Source of the DNA: Shewanella nanhaiensis
GTDB lineage: Bacteria; Pseudomonadota; Gammaproteobacteria; Enterobacterales; Shewanellaceae
Length of the DNA: 64,000 nucleotides
Direction: 5' to 3'
NCBI RefSeq assembly: GCF_019457885.1
Contig: NZ_JAHZST010000008.1
Coordinates: 145,368 to 209,367 of the forward strand
In this document: positions 1 through 9,421 of the stretch, piece after piece
Numbering within the stretch: the first letter of the stretch is position 1
Layout: each line of letters begins with the position of its first letter
Notes under the pieces: generated by a model
The model's database searches: none
Told to the model about the DNA's origin: nothing
The model's input: only the letters and a program-made list of their open reading frames with translations
Program-made: the position numbers and the translations under genes

Positions 1-317
1 AAACTAAAGCCTGCCACGCCTAGCGCGACACTGAATAGCAGCACAGAGTAGATAGATATCTCCCCAGTGACCGTTACCCGCTTACGGGTGCGCTGCATCT
101 TGGCATCAATATCTCTATCAATACAGTTATTAAGGCCGCAACCCGATGCGACAACTAAGGACAAACCGACTATCGTCATCGACATCAAGGTCAAATCTAC
201 ATTACCTTTGGCGGCAAGAAGAAACCCACCAGCGACAGAGATCAAATTTCCCATGATGATGCCAGGCTTAACCGCCTGAACATATCCTTTTAAACGTGAC
301 AGCCATTGCTTAAACAT
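1..317 (-). CDS. cyoE: Protoheme IX farnesyltransferase (heme O synthase), N-terminal part
   Basis: This is the beginning of a UbiA-type prenyltransferase; the gene runs off the left edge, so only about 105 residues are visible. It begins [19 protein letters not shown] and has a hydrophobic first membrane span, then NNCIDRDID. That Asp-rich NxxxDxxxD motif binds the Mg-prenyl diphosphate in the family. CyoE farnesylates protoheme IX to heme O for the quinol oxidase. It lies 31 bases after cyoD on the same strand, the usual last gene of cyoABCDE. I chose the start because it opens directly on the conserved N-terminus. Function is assigned from family and operon position. Confidence 0.93.
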   Translation of the reverse strand, partial: MFKQWLSRLKGYVQAVKPGIIMGNLISVAGGFLLAAKGNVDLTLMSMTIVGLSLVVASGCGLNNCIDRDIDAKMQRTRKRVTVTGEISIYSVLLFSVALGVAGFS

Positions 318-348
318 AAACTGACCTTGAATACCCATAACCGTCTCT

Positions 349-684
349 CTACATCATCAAATCGTTGGCAGCGTAAATAATCCACACTGACAAGCCCACC
401 ACCATGACAATAATCAATGCGGTGAATAGAAATGAAAATGTATTGAGTTTCCCCTCTTCAGAGAAATCCAGATGCAGGAAGTACTTTAGGTGCACCACAA
501 TCTGAACTATCGCCGTCACTAGCACTAAAGCTAAGGTGATAGGTGTATCAAAGTGATGTGTGATCACAGCCCAAAATGGAATGGCGGTTAGCACCACCGA
601 CATAATAAATCCCACAAGATAGGACTTAACGCTAGCCATTAGATCTGCTGAACTATGGCTATCAAGCGTATCGACTTGACTCAT
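349..684 (-). CDS. cyoD: Cytochrome bo(3) ubiquinol oxidase subunit IV
   Basis: A 111-residue subunit IV of the heme-copper quinol oxidase, with three predicted membrane helices (around residues 20-40, 48-68 and 82-104). The start [12 protein letters not shown] was chosen because its ATG shares one base with the cyoC stop (TGATG), the normal translational coupling in this operon. A longer reading from 750 would only add cyoC-overlapping sequence. CyoD is thought to help assemble the CuB site of subunit I. It matches the usual CyoD length of about 110 residues. Confidence 0.93.
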   Translation of the reverse strand: MSQVDTLDSHSSADLMASVKSYLVGFIMSVVLTAIPFWAVITHHFDTPITLALVLVTAIVQIVVHLKYFLHLDFSEEGKLNTFSFLFTALIIVMVVGLSVWIIYAANDLMM

Positions 685-1316
685 CACATGGCCCCCAATA
701 AATAAACCACAGTGAATACACAGATCCACACAATATCCAAAAAGTGCCAAAATAGGCTTAAACAGCTTAAGCGAGTAATACTGCGCTTATTCAGCCCCGT
801 TTTGACAACCTCAAGCATCATAATCGCCATCCAGATAAGTCCAGCGGTGACATGCAAACCATGCATACCGACTAAAGCAAAAAAAGATGACAAAAATGCA
901 CTGCGCTGGGGCCCGTTGCCCTGTTCAATAAGATGGTGGAACTCATAGATCTCCATACCAATAAACGCACAGCCGAGGGCAAAGGTGATCAATAACCAGA
1001 TCAAGGTCGCTGCTCTCTTCTGGTGCTTAGCGCAGATCAAGGCAAAACCGAAGGTTATACTGCTGACCAACAGAGCGGCAGTTTCGATTAACACAAAGTT
1101 CAATTCAAAAATATCTTTACCAGAAACACCGCCATCTGTATTCATATACAGCACGGCATAAGTGGCAAATACCGACGCAAACAAGATGCAATCGGTCATC
1201 AAATATAGCCAAAAGCCCAGTAAGGTATTGTCACTGGTATCATGGTGTTCATCACGATTTGCCAGAGGCTCACCCGTATGAGCTAGGTCTAAATCGGCTC
1301 GGATAGCAATACTCAT
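684..1316 (-). CDS. cyoC: Cytochrome bo(3) ubiquinol oxidase subunit III
   Basis: A 210-residue COX3-like subunit of the terminal quinol oxidase with about five hydrophobic membrane segments. Family hallmarks include [20 protein letters not shown] near residue 33 and the [14 protein letters not shown] segment near residue 150, both typical of bacterial subunit III. It overlaps the cyoB stop by four bases (ATGA) and is followed by cyoD with a one-base overlap, so the genes are translationally coupled. It has no redox centre of its own and stabilises the complex in the inner membrane. Confidence 0.95.
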   Translation of the reverse strand: MSIAIRADLDLAHTGEPLANRDEHHDTSDNTLLGFWLYLMTDCILFASVFATYAVLYMNTDGGVSGKDIFELNFVLIETAALLVSSITFGFALICAKHQKRAATLIWLLITFALGCAFIGMEIYEFHHLIEQGNGPQRSAFLSSFFALVGMHGLHVTAGLIWMAIMMLEVVKTGLNKRSITRLSCLSLFWHFLDIVWICVFTVVYLLGAM

Positions 1317-3298
1317 ATTAGCCCCCTCGCAACTTTATCTAAGTGCGTATTTTCAATTTTGGCCACTTCATCAGGTTGAACATAGTAATCATGGTCATTA
1401 CTGTAGGCTCGGAAAAGAAACACCACAAAGGCGCCTAGCATGCCAACAATTGCCAACCAAAGAATATGCCAGATAGCGGCAAAACCAGCCGCAGTAATAC
1501 CTATCGCCATCAATATTCCGCTGGCAGTATTTTTAGGCATATGAATTGGCTCGTAATTATCATGACGCTGATAAGCCTCACCTTTCTCTTTCATGTCAGT
1601 AAAACAATCGATATCTGACACATGAGGATCTTTGGCAAAGTTGTAGAACTGAGGTGGTGAAGAGGTTGACCACTCTAATGTGTGACCATTCCAAGGATCG
1701 CCCGTGGTATCTAAGTTCTGCTCACGGTCACGGAAGCTCACATAGAGTTGTACAAACTGCAGTATGATCCCTGCAAAAATAATAAAAGCACCAACCGCGG
1801 CAAAATAGATCCAGAAGTTCCAATCTGGATTATCGGTGTGGCTGATACGCCGAGTCATGCCAAGGAAGCCAAGAACATACAAAGGCATAAAGGCGACGTA
1901 GAACCCCACCTGCCAGCACCAAAACGCCGCTTTACCTAGACGCTCATTAAGCTTGAAACCCATCGCTTTAGGGAACCAGTAAGCGAAGCCGGCTAAGTAA
2001 CCAAATACGGCACCGCCGATAATGGTGTTATGAAAATGTGCGATAAGAAATAAGCTGTTATGCAGTACATAATCGGCGCCAGGTACCGCGAGTAACACTC
2101 CCGTCATTCCCCCTATGGTGAAGGTCGTCATAAAACCTAAGGTCCATAACACAGGCACAGTTAAGCGCAGACGGCCACGATAGATGGTAAATAGCCAATT
2201 AAATAGCTTAACCCCTGTCGGGACCGCAATAACCATGGTCATCACACCAAAGAAGGCATTGACGTTTGCACTCGACCCCATGGTGAAGAAGTGATGTAAC
2301 CAAACAATAAAGCCTAAGATAGAGATGGCACCACTCGCCCAAACCATAGATTTATAGCCAAACAAACGCTTAGAGGTGAACGTTGAAATCACTTCGGAGA
2401 AAATACCAAAGGCAGGCAAGATCAAGATGTAAACTTCCGGATGACCCCAAGCCCAAAACAGGTTGATGTACATCATGGCGTTACCGCCACCCGCATTAGT
2501 AAAGAAATGGAAGCCCAGATAACGATCTAAGGTTAGCATTGCCAATACAGCGGTTAAGATAGGAAAAGAGGCCACGATCAAAATATTGGCCCAGGTGCAG
2601 GTCCAGGTAAAAATAGGCATCTGCATCAACTTCATGCCCGGTGCACGCATCTTAAGTACGGTCGCAATAAAGTTAACCCCAGTTAAGGTCGTCCCTATAC
2701 CGGAGATCTGCAATGCCCAAATATAGTAATCGACCCCCACTCCCGGACTAAATGACAATTCAGACAGCGGCGGATAGGCTACCCAACCCGTCTTTGCAAA
2801 CTCGCCTAACCCCAGTGAGATATTAATCAGCACAGCACCAGAAGCGGTAAGCCAAAAACTTAAGTTGTTCAGAAAGGGAAAAGCTACATCTCTAGCACCT
2901 ATCTGCAGCGGAACGACTAAGTTCATCAGACCTATCATAAATGGCATCGCCATAAAGATAATCATGATCACTCCATGTGCGGTGAAGATTTGATCATAAT
3001 GTTCAGGAGGCAGATAACCCGCAGCACCATTGATCGCCAGAGCTTGCTGTGTTCGCATCATTATGGCATCGGAGAAGCCACGAATGAGCATCACCAAAGC
3101 CAGCACAATATACATGATACCTAAGCGTTTATGATCGACTGAGGTGAACCAGTCATTCCACAATACGCCCCATTTTTTATATTTGGTTATCAATGCCGCA
3201 ATGATAACGCCTATCACAGCAACGACCGCTAAGGTCACCATAATGATAGGTTCATGGTAGGGAATTGATTCTAATGTTAATTTTCCGAGAAAAGACAT
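1313..3298 (-). CDS. cyoB: Cytochrome bo(3) ubiquinol oxidase subunit I
   Basis: The catalytic subunit: 661 residues, the family's usual length, with about 15 membrane helices. It oxidises ubiquinol, reduces O2 to water and pumps protons. Visible ligands and motifs are the AHGVIMI histidine for the low-spin heme, [12 protein letters not shown] carrying the CuB histidine and the cross-linked tyrosine, the WLHHFF pair of CuB histidines, and [12 protein letters not shown] with the high-spin and low-spin heme histidines. It sits two bases after cyoA. This Cyo-type enzyme usually serves at high oxygen. All key residues I can check are present. Confidence 0.97.
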   Translation of the reverse strand: MSFLGKLTLESIPYHEPIIMVTLAVVAVIGVIIAALITKYKKWGVLWNDWFTSVDHKRLGIMYIVLALVMLIRGFSDAIMMRTQQALAINGAAGYLPPEHYDQIFTAHGVIMIIFMAMPFMIGLMNLVVPLQIGARDVAFPFLNNLSFWLTASGAVLINISLGLGEFAKTGWVAYPPLSELSFSPGVGVDYYIWALQISGIGTTLTGVNFIATVLKMRAPGMKLMQMPIFTWTCTWANILIVASFPILTAVLAMLTLDRYLGFHFFTNAGGGNAMMYINLFWAWGHPEVYILILPAFGIFSEVISTFTSKRLFGYKSMVWASGAISILGFIVWLHHFFTMGSSANVNAFFGVMTMVIAVPTGVKLFNWLFTIYRGRLRLTVPVLWTLGFMTTFTIGGMTGVLLAVPGADYVLHNSLFLIAHFHNTIIGGAVFGYLAGFAYWFPKAMGFKLNERLGKAAFWCWQVGFYVAFMPLYVLGFLGMTRRISHTDNPDWNFWIYFAAVGAFIIFAGIILQFVQLYVSFRDREQNLDTTGDPWNGHTLEWSTSSPPQFYNFAKDPHVSDIDCFTDMKEKGEAYQRHDNYEPIHMPKNTASGILMAIGITAAGFAAIWHILWLAIVGMLGAFVVFLFRAYSNDHDYYVQPDEVAKIENTHLDKVARGLI

Positions 3299-3300
3299 GG

Positions 3301-4227
3301 TTATTCCCCCTTCTCATTGTTAAGAGATGCATCTATTGAAGGGTGTGACATCTCCATATGTTGTGCTTCATCCATTGGCATTGCCTTACTCATATGCATA
3401 TATTGCATCACAACATGGTCAAACATGCCGTTACTGACTGAGCCATAATATTCAACAGGATTATTCTCACTAGGCTTGGCTAACTCAGCATAGCTTTGAG
3501 GGTCGAGCTTATTACCTTGGCGCTTAAGCTTAGCAACCCAAGCATCGAAGCTTGTCGCATCCGGTGTTGCTATCGCTTTAAACTTCATCCCCGCAAAGCC
3601 CGCTCCACTGTAGTTTGCTGAGATACCATCGAAGCTTCCTGGCTCATTGGCAATCAGGTGCAATTGAGTTGCCATCCCCGCCATAGAGTAGATTTGACTA
3701 CCGAGCTGAGGGATAAAGAAAGAGTTCATCGCTGTGTCTGAGGTGATCTTGAAGTTCACCGGAACATTAACAGGAAATGCCAGCTCATTGACTGAGGCGA
3801 CGCCAAGCTCAGGATAGATAAATAACCACTTCCAGTTCAGAGAGACCACTTCAACGGTTATCGGCTTAGCCTCATGTTCCAACGGCTTATAGGGGTCAAG
3901 ATCGTGTGTCGACCCCCAAGTGATCACACCTAAAATAATCACAATCACAATTGGCATTAACCATACAACAATCTCTATGCTCTTTGAGTGTGCCCACTTA
4001 GGTGCATAAATTTCTTGCTCACGACCATCCCGATATTTCCACGCAAAAAATAACGTCATAAAAATAACTGGAATAACCACAATTAACATCAACAAGGTGG
4101 CCACAACAATGAGGTATCGCTCATCTATGCCTATCTGCCCCTTGGGATCCAGTACGCCGCCTTCACAACCGGACATCAACAAGATTGATGTAAGCATTGC
4201 GGCTTTACTTAAATTTCTAATTAACAA
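3301..4227 (-). CDS. cyoA: Cytochrome bo(3) ubiquinol oxidase subunit II (lipoprotein)
   Basis: Subunit II, 308 residues. It has a lipoprotein signal peptide ending LLMSGC (lipid-modified Cys near residue 21), two membrane helices (about residues 38-65 and 85-105) and a periplasmic cupredoxin-fold domain with [16 protein letters not shown]. The Cys and His ligands of a CuA centre are absent, as expected for a quinol rather than a cytochrome c oxidase. It is the first gene of the operon. The C-terminal tail is rich in Met and His ([19 protein letters not shown]), which is common in the family. Confidence 0.95.
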   Translation of the reverse strand: MLIRNLSKAAMLTSILLMSGCEGGVLDPKGQIGIDERYLIVVATLLMLIVVIPVIFMTLFFAWKYRDGREQEIYAPKWAHSKSIEIVVWLMPIVIVIILGVITWGSTHDLDPYKPLEHEAKPITVEVVSLNWKWLFIYPELGVASVNELAFPVNVPVNFKITSDTAMNSFFIPQLGSQIYSMAGMATQLHLIANEPGSFDGISANYSGAGFAGMKFKAIATPDATSFDAWVAKLKRQGNKLDPQSYAELAKPSENNPVEYYGSVSNGMFDHVVMQYMHMSKAMPMDEAQHMEMSHPSIDASLNNEKGE

Positions 4228-4405
4228 AGGAAGATTCCTCTAACCTTAAATCTCTACAGCCCTGCTTAAAATGAGGAGAGCCGCACTGTCATAGCGTTCA
4301 GATACAGATCAGATAAATATCAATCTGCGACCAGATAGCCTCAGCCAAATCGTTCGACGATCTGTCATGTAAGCGAACCGCTAAATGTTAAAACCAGAAA
4401 AAAGA

Positions 4406-4846
4406 TTAAAGAGGAGGGGCGCGACAGCCGTGAGCCGTTTGCTCACATGAGGTAAATACAGGAGATGAAAAGCGAGGAAAGTCACTCACTAAGCTCAAGC
4501 CATTAATGAGTTTAAAAATAAAACTAATTAATCGCCAAAACTGATCAATAATCTGTGGGTTAACTAAGAATAAGCCAAATAAGCTCACTCCCAAACACTC
4601 AACAATCAGTCCATCACTTAGTGCAATGATCTCACTGATATCAAGATAGCCACCAAAAGTAACACTAGCGGCATCAGACAAACAGAGAAGAAATATTCCT
4701 CCTACAAGCACAGAGAAATTAGCCTTACCTGCATTGGAAAGCTTTACAACTGAATGTAATTTTTCAAAAAGGCGTTGATAAGGAGTCAATTTCAATACGT
4801 GTGCCCGACTGTGTCTAGAAGGTCTATATGATCGAATGAAAAACAT
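4406..4846 (-). CDS. Unrecognised small membrane-like protein
   Basis: An open frame of 146 residues upstream of cyoA on the same strand, separated from it by 178 bases. I do not recognise the product. The middle contains two or three hydrophobic stretches (about residues 46-62, 72-96 and 99-115), while the ends are polar and basic (MFFIRSYRPSRHSR) or Cys-rich. No good ribosome-binding site precedes the ATG, and the first 15 residues look non-native, so the true start may be further in. It could be a lineage-specific inner-membrane protein or a chance frame. Confidence 0.35.
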   Translation of the reverse strand: MFFIRSYRPSRHSRAHVLKLTPYQRLFEKLHSVVKLSNAGKANFSVLVGGIFLLCLSDAASVTFGGYLDISEIIALSDGLIVECLGVSLFGLFLVNPQIIDQFWRLISFIFKLINGLSLVSDFPRFSSPVFTSCEQTAHGCRAPPL

Positions 4847-5146
4847 TCACAGTGTGATATCACGCGGAGGATAACAATAAGCGAGTGATGAATGAAAGCC
4901 GATCAGGCCACTAAAATGGCTTTTATATTAAATAAACCTTAATTAAAACATAATTTAAACCATGAGTTTACGTTTTTTACTTTGTTGGATCTTTTTTGTG
5001 TCTCAAAAAATGCATTAGCGTGAGCTTGGTGTTGTTTTGGCTTGTTAGGTGATGACTCTTGTCACGATACCATGTTGGGTAAAAGCGAACTCAATAGGGT
5101 GATAGATTAATTTGAGCTGCTATTAAACCAATCTTAAATTATTATA
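4847..5146. other. Intergenic stretch, no gene seen
   Basis: AT-rich spacer between the divergent 4406-4846 frame and the 5252 gene. I see no open frame with a ribosome-binding site and no clear terminator hairpin. The control region described at 5147-5213 follows directly. Confidence 0.5.
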
Positions 5147-5213
5147 GTTTCGACTCGAAACATATTTGACATTCAAATTATTTGTCTATAGATTATTTGT
5201 ATCGATTCGAAAC
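5147..5213 (+). promoter_or_regulatory. Promoter bracketed by two palindromic operator-like sites
   Basis: Two 15-bp inverted repeats flank a good sigma70-like promoter. Site 1 is GTTTCGACTCGAAAC at 5147-5161, perfect around a central C. Site 2 is GTATCGATTCGAAAC at 5199-5213, with one mismatch. Between them is a perfect -35 TTGACA (5166-5171) and a possible -10 TAGATT (5189-5194) at 17-bp spacing. The two sites lie 52 bp apart, close to five helical turns, so one regulator could bind both on the same face. The gene served is the 5252 frameshifted AhpD-like frame. The regulator is unknown. Confidence 0.6.
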
Positions 5214-5251
5214 TAATTTCGAATTATCTTTAAACAAGTAATGAGGTTGAC

Positions 5252-5786
5252 ATGGCAAATTTACATCCAGTGGAGATCGCGAGTTCATCTGACGCGCAGC
5301 AGTTGTTATTTAAAAAGGTCGAAGGCGCATTTGGTACCGTACCTAATATGTTTAAAACCATAGGTCATTCATCGGCCGCACTTGAGAGCATGTGGACCTC
5401 TTTTGGTGCGCTGGGGAAGGGCAGTATCTCACCCGCTTTAGGGGAGCAGATAGCCGTATTAGTCGCGGACATCAACCGCTGTGAATACTGCCTCAGTGCA
5501 CACAGTGTTAGGCAAAAATGCGGGAGTCACAAAAGAGGAGATGGAGTTAGCTCAACGTGGAGTGTCGAACGATCTTAAGGTACAAGCCGCACTCGACTTT
5601 GCGAAAAAGCTAGTTACTCAACATGGTCAAGTGAGCCGTGATGATATCGGTTTAGTGAAAAAAGCAGGATTTTCAGATGCTGAACTAGCCGAGATTTTAG
5701 CCCATGTTGCGTTGAACATCTTTACCAACTACACCAATGTTGCGTTCGATGTAGAAGTGGACTTTCCCAAGGTTAGTTTAAGTTGA
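5252..5786 (+). pseudogene. AhpD/carboxymuconolactone decarboxylase-family protein, frameshifted
   Basis: Two overlapping frames together make one AhpD-like (CMD family) protein of about 178 residues. The first frame (5252 to about 5505) gives MANLHPVEIASSSDAQ and then the active-site block EQIAVLVADINRCEYCLSAH, the family's ExxxxxxxxxxxCxxCxxxH arrangement. The second frame then continues with TVLGKNAGVTKEEMELAQRG to the stop at 5786. Restoring the frame needs two extra bases in the CACACA run at 5499-5504, which would read AHTVLGKNAG. This family uses the Cys pair and His for peroxidase or related chemistry. The break falls immediately after the active-site His, so the product is probably dead unless the shift is a sequencing error or is corrected by slippage. 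The intact upstream control region argues for recent damage. Confidence 0.8.
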
Positions 5787-5892
5787 TATTGATGATAGTT
5801 AACTTGGTATTAATACCAACCAATATAAAGTAGTGCTATCACTCTGTTTAGCAGACAGGGTGATAGGCTGAAAGTGAAAGTAGGGAGCGGTT

Positions 5893-6147
5893 ATGCAAGT
5901 CCATGTTTTTGATACACACGTAACGACTTTGGCGAAACAATATGTTCACTTCGATGTTTTGGTGGATGATAAAAACAGGGAAAAGGTGAAAGAGTATGCC
6001 AAGGTTTACCTTGATTCATTGGGCATTAATGTTGAGAGTATTAGTCAGTCTCGATGTGATTTCTGTCATTCTGAGATGGCAAACCCTGAAGTGATAGCGT
6101 CGATAGAGCAGCATGGGTTTTGTATTATTCCTTTGAAAATCGCTTAA
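5893..6147 (+). CDS. DUF2024 family protein
   Basis: An 84-residue protein that I recognise as the DUF2024 family from its opening MQVHVFDTHV and the following HFDVLVDDKNREKVKEYAK. It has a CDFCHSEMANPEV segment with a CxxC pair near residue 56 and ends EQHGFCIIPLKIA. A ribosome-binding site (GGGAGCGG) precedes the ATG. The family has no established biochemical role that I know of; the CxxC might bind metal, but that is inference. It is followed by the Rof-like gene 24 bases later and the two may be cotranscribed. Confidence 0.8.
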   Translation: MQVHVFDTHVTTLAKQYVHFDVLVDDKNREKVKEYAKVYLDSLGINVESISQSRCDFCHSEMANPEVIASIEQHGFCIIPLKIA

Positions 6148-6171
6148 GGAAACTTAAGCAAGGGGGCTTAA

Positions 6172-6417
6172 ATGATTAAGTGCGATATCTACGATTACAT
6201 TGAAGTTGCTTGTCTATACAAAATAGAGGTGCTGTTAACGCTGCACTCAGGTGAAGAGATTAAAGGTGTGGCAGACACGACGAGCATTAATGGTGATAAG
6301 CAGGAGTTTTTGGTGATTAAGCAGGGCACTGAGGCTCTGAATATAGAGTTGGTTAGCATTAAAAATATGAAAGCGTTAACACCTAACCCTCATTTTTCTA
6401 GCTTAGATATCTATTGA
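6172..6417 (+). CDS. Rho-binding antiterminator (Rof-like)
   Basis: An 81-residue protein matching the Rof (YaeO) family in length and layout: CDIYDYIEVACLYKIEVLLTL at the N-terminus, then LHSGEEIKGVADTTSIN and the closing beta strands EFLVIKQGTEALNIELVSI. Rof is an Sm-fold protein that binds the RNA-binding region of Rho and inhibits Rho-dependent termination. A strong purine-rich ribosome-binding site (AAGGGGGC) precedes the ATG. I assign it by family resemblance; activity on Rho in this organism is not shown by the sequence. Confidence 0.75.
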   Translation: MIKCDIYDYIEVACLYKIEVLLTLHSGEEIKGVADTTSINGDKQEFLVIKQGTEALNIELVSIKNMKALTPNPHFSSLDIY

Positions 6418-6585
6418 TTTAATAGCCAGAGTCGTAGTTAGCTAATAATTATTCAATGTTTTAACGATAAAGCTAAAATTTGTTATGCCATATAGCCAAT
6501 TGCTCTTATAAGCGGATGCTTTATCTGTGAATTAGGTTAAGATCTGCAGTCTTCCATCTATGCCGTCACAAAAGAGCTAAATACT

Positions 6586-7386
6586 ATGCGCTATGAAGTT
6601 TGGGAACAGTTGAGAGTTGAAGCTAAAACTTTGGTCCAAAAGGAACCATTATTGGCCAGTCATGTATATTCATCTGTATTAAACCATGAGTGTTTAGGCT
6701 CAGCGTTAAGTTTTATTGTGGCGAACAAACTCTCTGATGGCGTGGTTTCTCCATTTACTTTTCGTGAGCTGTTTGACAAGGCATTTATTCATTGCGAGCA
6801 GATGCTAACTAATGTCGCAACAGATATTAAAGCGGTGAAAGAGCGAGATCCTGCGGTCGAGAGCTATCTAACCGTTTTGTTAAACCTTAAAGGGTTTCAG
6901 GCTATTCAAGTTCACCGTTTGGCCAGTTGTTTATGGCATCAAGGTCGAACTGAGCTGGCACAGTTTATTCAAAGCCGAAATTCAGAGGTGTTTGGTGTTG
7001 ATATTCATCCCGCTTGCAAGATGGGAACAGGTATCATGTTTGACCATGCGACTGGGATTGTTATCGGTGAAACGGCTGTGATTGAAAATAATGTTTCACT
7101 GCTTCAGGGCGTAACGTTAGGTGGTACTGGTAACCAACAGGGAGATCGTCATCCGAAAATCCGTGCAGGTGTTTTAATTGGCGCAGGCGCTAAGGTTTTG
7201 GGCAATATCGAAGTCGGTGAGGGAGCGAAAGTCGGCGCGGGTTCAGTTGTGTTGGCTGACGTGGATGCCCACACGACTGTGGTTGGTGTTCCAGCTAAAG
7301 TTGTTGGTAAACCGGTATCGGCGTGTCCAGCTGAAACAATGGATCAGACCTTCTATGAGTCTGATGAGTGCCAGGGTCAGCCATAG
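6586..7386 (+). CDS. cysE: Serine O-acetyltransferase
   Basis: CysE, 266 residues. It transfers acetyl from acetyl-CoA to L-serine, giving O-acetylserine, the first committed step of cysteine synthesis. The helical N-terminal domain (to about residue 140) is followed by a left-handed beta helix of hexapeptide repeats from VFGVDIHPACKMGTG. Catalytic residues are in the MFDHATGIVIGE block (His-Asp region), and VTLGGTG and DRHPKIRAGVLIGAGA are classical. The C-terminal tail that mediates cysteine feedback is present. It is a single gene here; the next gene is convergent, three bases beyond the stop. Confidence 0.96.
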   Translation: MRYEVWEQLRVEAKTLVQKEPLLASHVYSSVLNHECLGSALSFIVANKLSDGVVSPFTFRELFDKAFIHCEQMLTNVATDIKAVKERDPAVESYLTVLLNLKGFQAIQVHRLASCLWHQGRTELAQFIQSRNSEVFGVDIHPACKMGTGIMFDHATGIVIGETAVIENNVSLLQGVTLGGTGNQQGDRHPKIRAGVLIGAGAKVLGNIEVGEGAKVGAGSVVLADVDAHTTVVGVPAKVVGKPVSACPAETMDQTFYESDECQGQP

Positions 7387-7389
7387 CTT

Positions 7390-8199
7390 TTAATCTAAAT
7401 GGCTTGAGTAGACGCGGTAGTTGCCGTCTGTGGCCTTGGCTTTATACATGGCGATATCGGCGTGCTTCATTATCTCTTTTTTGTTGGTACCATGTTTAGG
7501 GTACTCGGCAATGCCTATGCTTATGCCTATCACTAAGGCGTGATTTTCACATTGAATATCTTTGTTCAATGTCTCCTGTATCGCCTGACTTACCTCTATC
7601 GCTCCCTGCAATGTGATCCCTGGAAGTACCACTGCAAATTCATCTCCCCCAAGACGCGCCGCCACACCGCGTTTAGGGAGTATTCGTTGAATACGCTTAG
7701 CGACAACTTGAAGCACGTGATCCCCCTCAGCATGTCCTAAGGTGTCATTGACCATCTTAAAATCATTAAGATCCATCATTAAGCAGCTAAAAATATGATG
7801 TTCGTTGGAGATTAAACTATCTAACTCTTCATAAAATTGATGTCGGTTAGCTAGGTTAGTCAGTAGATCGTGGTGAGCTTGATAATGCTTTTCATGAATG
7901 GTCTGTTGCAGTTTAAAAATGGTCTCTTTACTCATTCTTGATATAACAAATACAAAGCCGCCTCCGCCACAGAATATGGTGGCGACGATAAGCTCAAGAG
8001 TGCCAATATCTCTGTCTATTAGCATCCAGATATAGCCTAGATAGCCGAAAATAAACATAAAGATCATGGTGAGCAACAAGACCCAGCCTTTATGTTGATG
8101 GTCGGGAATATTGCATATTTGATGAGTTGGCATTACGGCTGAGATCAGTCCCAGTAAACCAGTTATTACAAGTGCGATAGCGATATTGCTCATAAGCAT
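7390..8199 (-). CDS. Membrane diguanylate cyclase (GGDEF)
   Basis: A 269-residue protein with three predicted membrane helices (about residues 6-22, 38-60 and 68-86) followed by a GGDEF domain from HDLLTNLANRHQFYEEL. The active-site motif GGDEF is intact, preceded by AARL, so it should make cyclic di-GMP. The RxxD inhibitory site expected nine residues upstream is absent (PKRG instead), suggesting no product inhibition at that site. There is no recognisable periplasmic sensor domain; the membrane region is compact. It is monocistronic and ends against the convergent cysE. Confidence 0.88.
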   Translation of the reverse strand: MLMSNIAIALVITGLLGLISAVMPTHQICNIPDHQHKGWVLLLTMIFMFIFGYLGYIWMLIDRDIGTLELIVATIFCGGGGFVFVISRMSKETIFKLQQTIHEKHYQAHHDLLTNLANRHQFYEELDSLISNEHHIFSCLMMDLNDFKMVNDTLGHAEGDHVLQVVAKRIQRILPKRGVAARLGGDEFAVVLPGITLQGAIEVSQAIQETLNKDIQCENHALVIGISIGIAEYPKHGTNKKEIMKHADIAMYKAKATDGNYRVYSSHLD

Positions 8200-8370
8200 T
8201 TTATATTGTTATATGTCTGAAATAACGGAGGTAGAACTTGGTTAGCGTAATAAGTATAGATGAAGATCTTATATCCGAAAGCTTGTTACTTGAGATAAAT
8301 CGTAACGGATATGAATAACTAAAAATCAGCTATACAGAGTAGCAAGATACTATTTTAGACCTACTTTCCT

Positions 8371-9243
8371 CTATAAAACTTTCAAAAAAGCGGAGATGAT
8401 AGGATCCTTCTGGCTCTTGGTTTTGCAGCAGCAACCGAGCTCGAACGGAGGGATCTCTATGGGTGAGGGGATGATTTGTATACGGTCTCGAACTGGGCTG
8501 TTATTGATCACGACATCTGGCGTGATACTGACGCCACATCCTAGCGCGACCATGGAGGCGATCGCCTCCTGACCCGAAACTTGAGCATAGATGTTTGGGC
8601 TAAGGCCTAGTTGTTTAAACCAGTTATCGACTCTGCGTCTACCCGGTCCATGTTCCGGCACAATAAAGGGCAGGCGATCCCAAGGAATATAAGATTCGCT
8701 AAGTAACTCCTGAACCTGACACCGATAGGTGGGGGCGATAATGACTAGAGGAACGTCGTCTATCTTGACGAAGTGCAGGCTATCGGGAAAGGGGTCTGGC
8801 AGGGCCGCAATCGCAACATCGGCGCGATTATTTTTCACTTCATTCACGGCATTCGCCGCATCACCTGTGGTGAGGGCTATCTCCACTAAGGGATGTTCTC
8901 GTCTAAAGCTGTCCAGTAGACCCGGTAGGTGACTATAGGCAGCAGTCACCGAGCAATAGAGGTTAAGCCTGCCCCTAAGCAGATCTTGCTTAGGGTCTAT
9001 TTTTGTTTTGAGTTTGCTCCAGTGATCGAGTGTCTGCTCGGCAAAGTGTCGGTACTCAACGCCTGCACTGGTAAGGGCAACACTGCGGTTATCCCGCTGA
9101 AATAGCTTGGCACCCACCTCATCTTCTAGCCTCTGCATGGCGCGGCTGAGTGTCGAAGGGCTGACGTGCATCGCCTGAGCTGTGCGTGAGAAGTGCAGGC
9201 TTTCAGAAAGGTGCAGATAGAGTTTGATGGTTTTTATATCCAC
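8371..9243 (-). CDS. ilvY: LysR-type regulator of ilvC
   Basis: A 290-residue LysR-family regulator. The N-terminal winged helix-turn-helix is clear (LHFSRTAQAMHVSPSTLSRA, then LFQRDNRSVALTSAG), followed by the periplasmic-binding-like effector domain. Its divergent position 178 bases from ilvC is the classical ilvY-ilvC arrangement. In E. coli, IlvY activates ilvC when acetolactate or acetohydroxybutyrate accumulates. The palindrome at 9282-9300 lies between the two genes. The identification rests on family plus context. Confidence 0.92.
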   Translation of the reverse strand: MDIKTIKLYLHLSESLHFSRTAQAMHVSPSTLSRAMQRLEDEVGAKLFQRDNRSVALTSAGVEYRHFAEQTLDHWSKLKTKIDPKQDLLRGRLNLYCSVTAAYSHLPGLLDSFRREHPLVEIALTTGDAANAVNEVKNNRADVAIAALPDPFPDSLHFVKIDDVPLVIIAPTYRCQVQELLSESYIPWDRLPFIVPEHGPGRRRVDNWFKQLGLSPNIYAQVSGQEAIASMVALGCGVSITPDVVINNSPVRDRIQIIPSPIEIPPFELGCCCKTKSQKDPIISAFLKVL

Positions 9244-9281
9244 AGCGCAGGGCTACCTTACTCAATGAAACGAATCATCCA

Positions 9282-9300
9282 TATTGCAATAATTGCAATA
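9282..9300. promoter_or_regulatory. Putative IlvY operator
   Basis: A perfect 19-bp palindrome, TATTGCAATAATTGCAATA, in the ilvY-ilvC divergent intergenic region. It fits the LysR T-N11-A pattern and resembles the TTGCAA half-sites of E. coli ilvY-ilvC operators. It lies 39 bp before ilvY and about 120 bp before ilvC, suitable for autoregulation and activation. Binding is inferred. Confidence 0.65.
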
Positions 9301-9421
9301 CAGCGTTCCAAATATATCATTTTAAGCAATTAAAAGCATGCGCTATAGTGAATTCAATCACTGCTCAAGCAAGTGGGTTTGAGCAACTCCCCTAAATTCG
9401 AATCGAAAGGTGGTACATCAG

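Noticed and set aside
7178..7393. Plus-strand frame in the cysE 3' end
   Set aside because: A shadow frame of cysE in the +1 register with no independent support.
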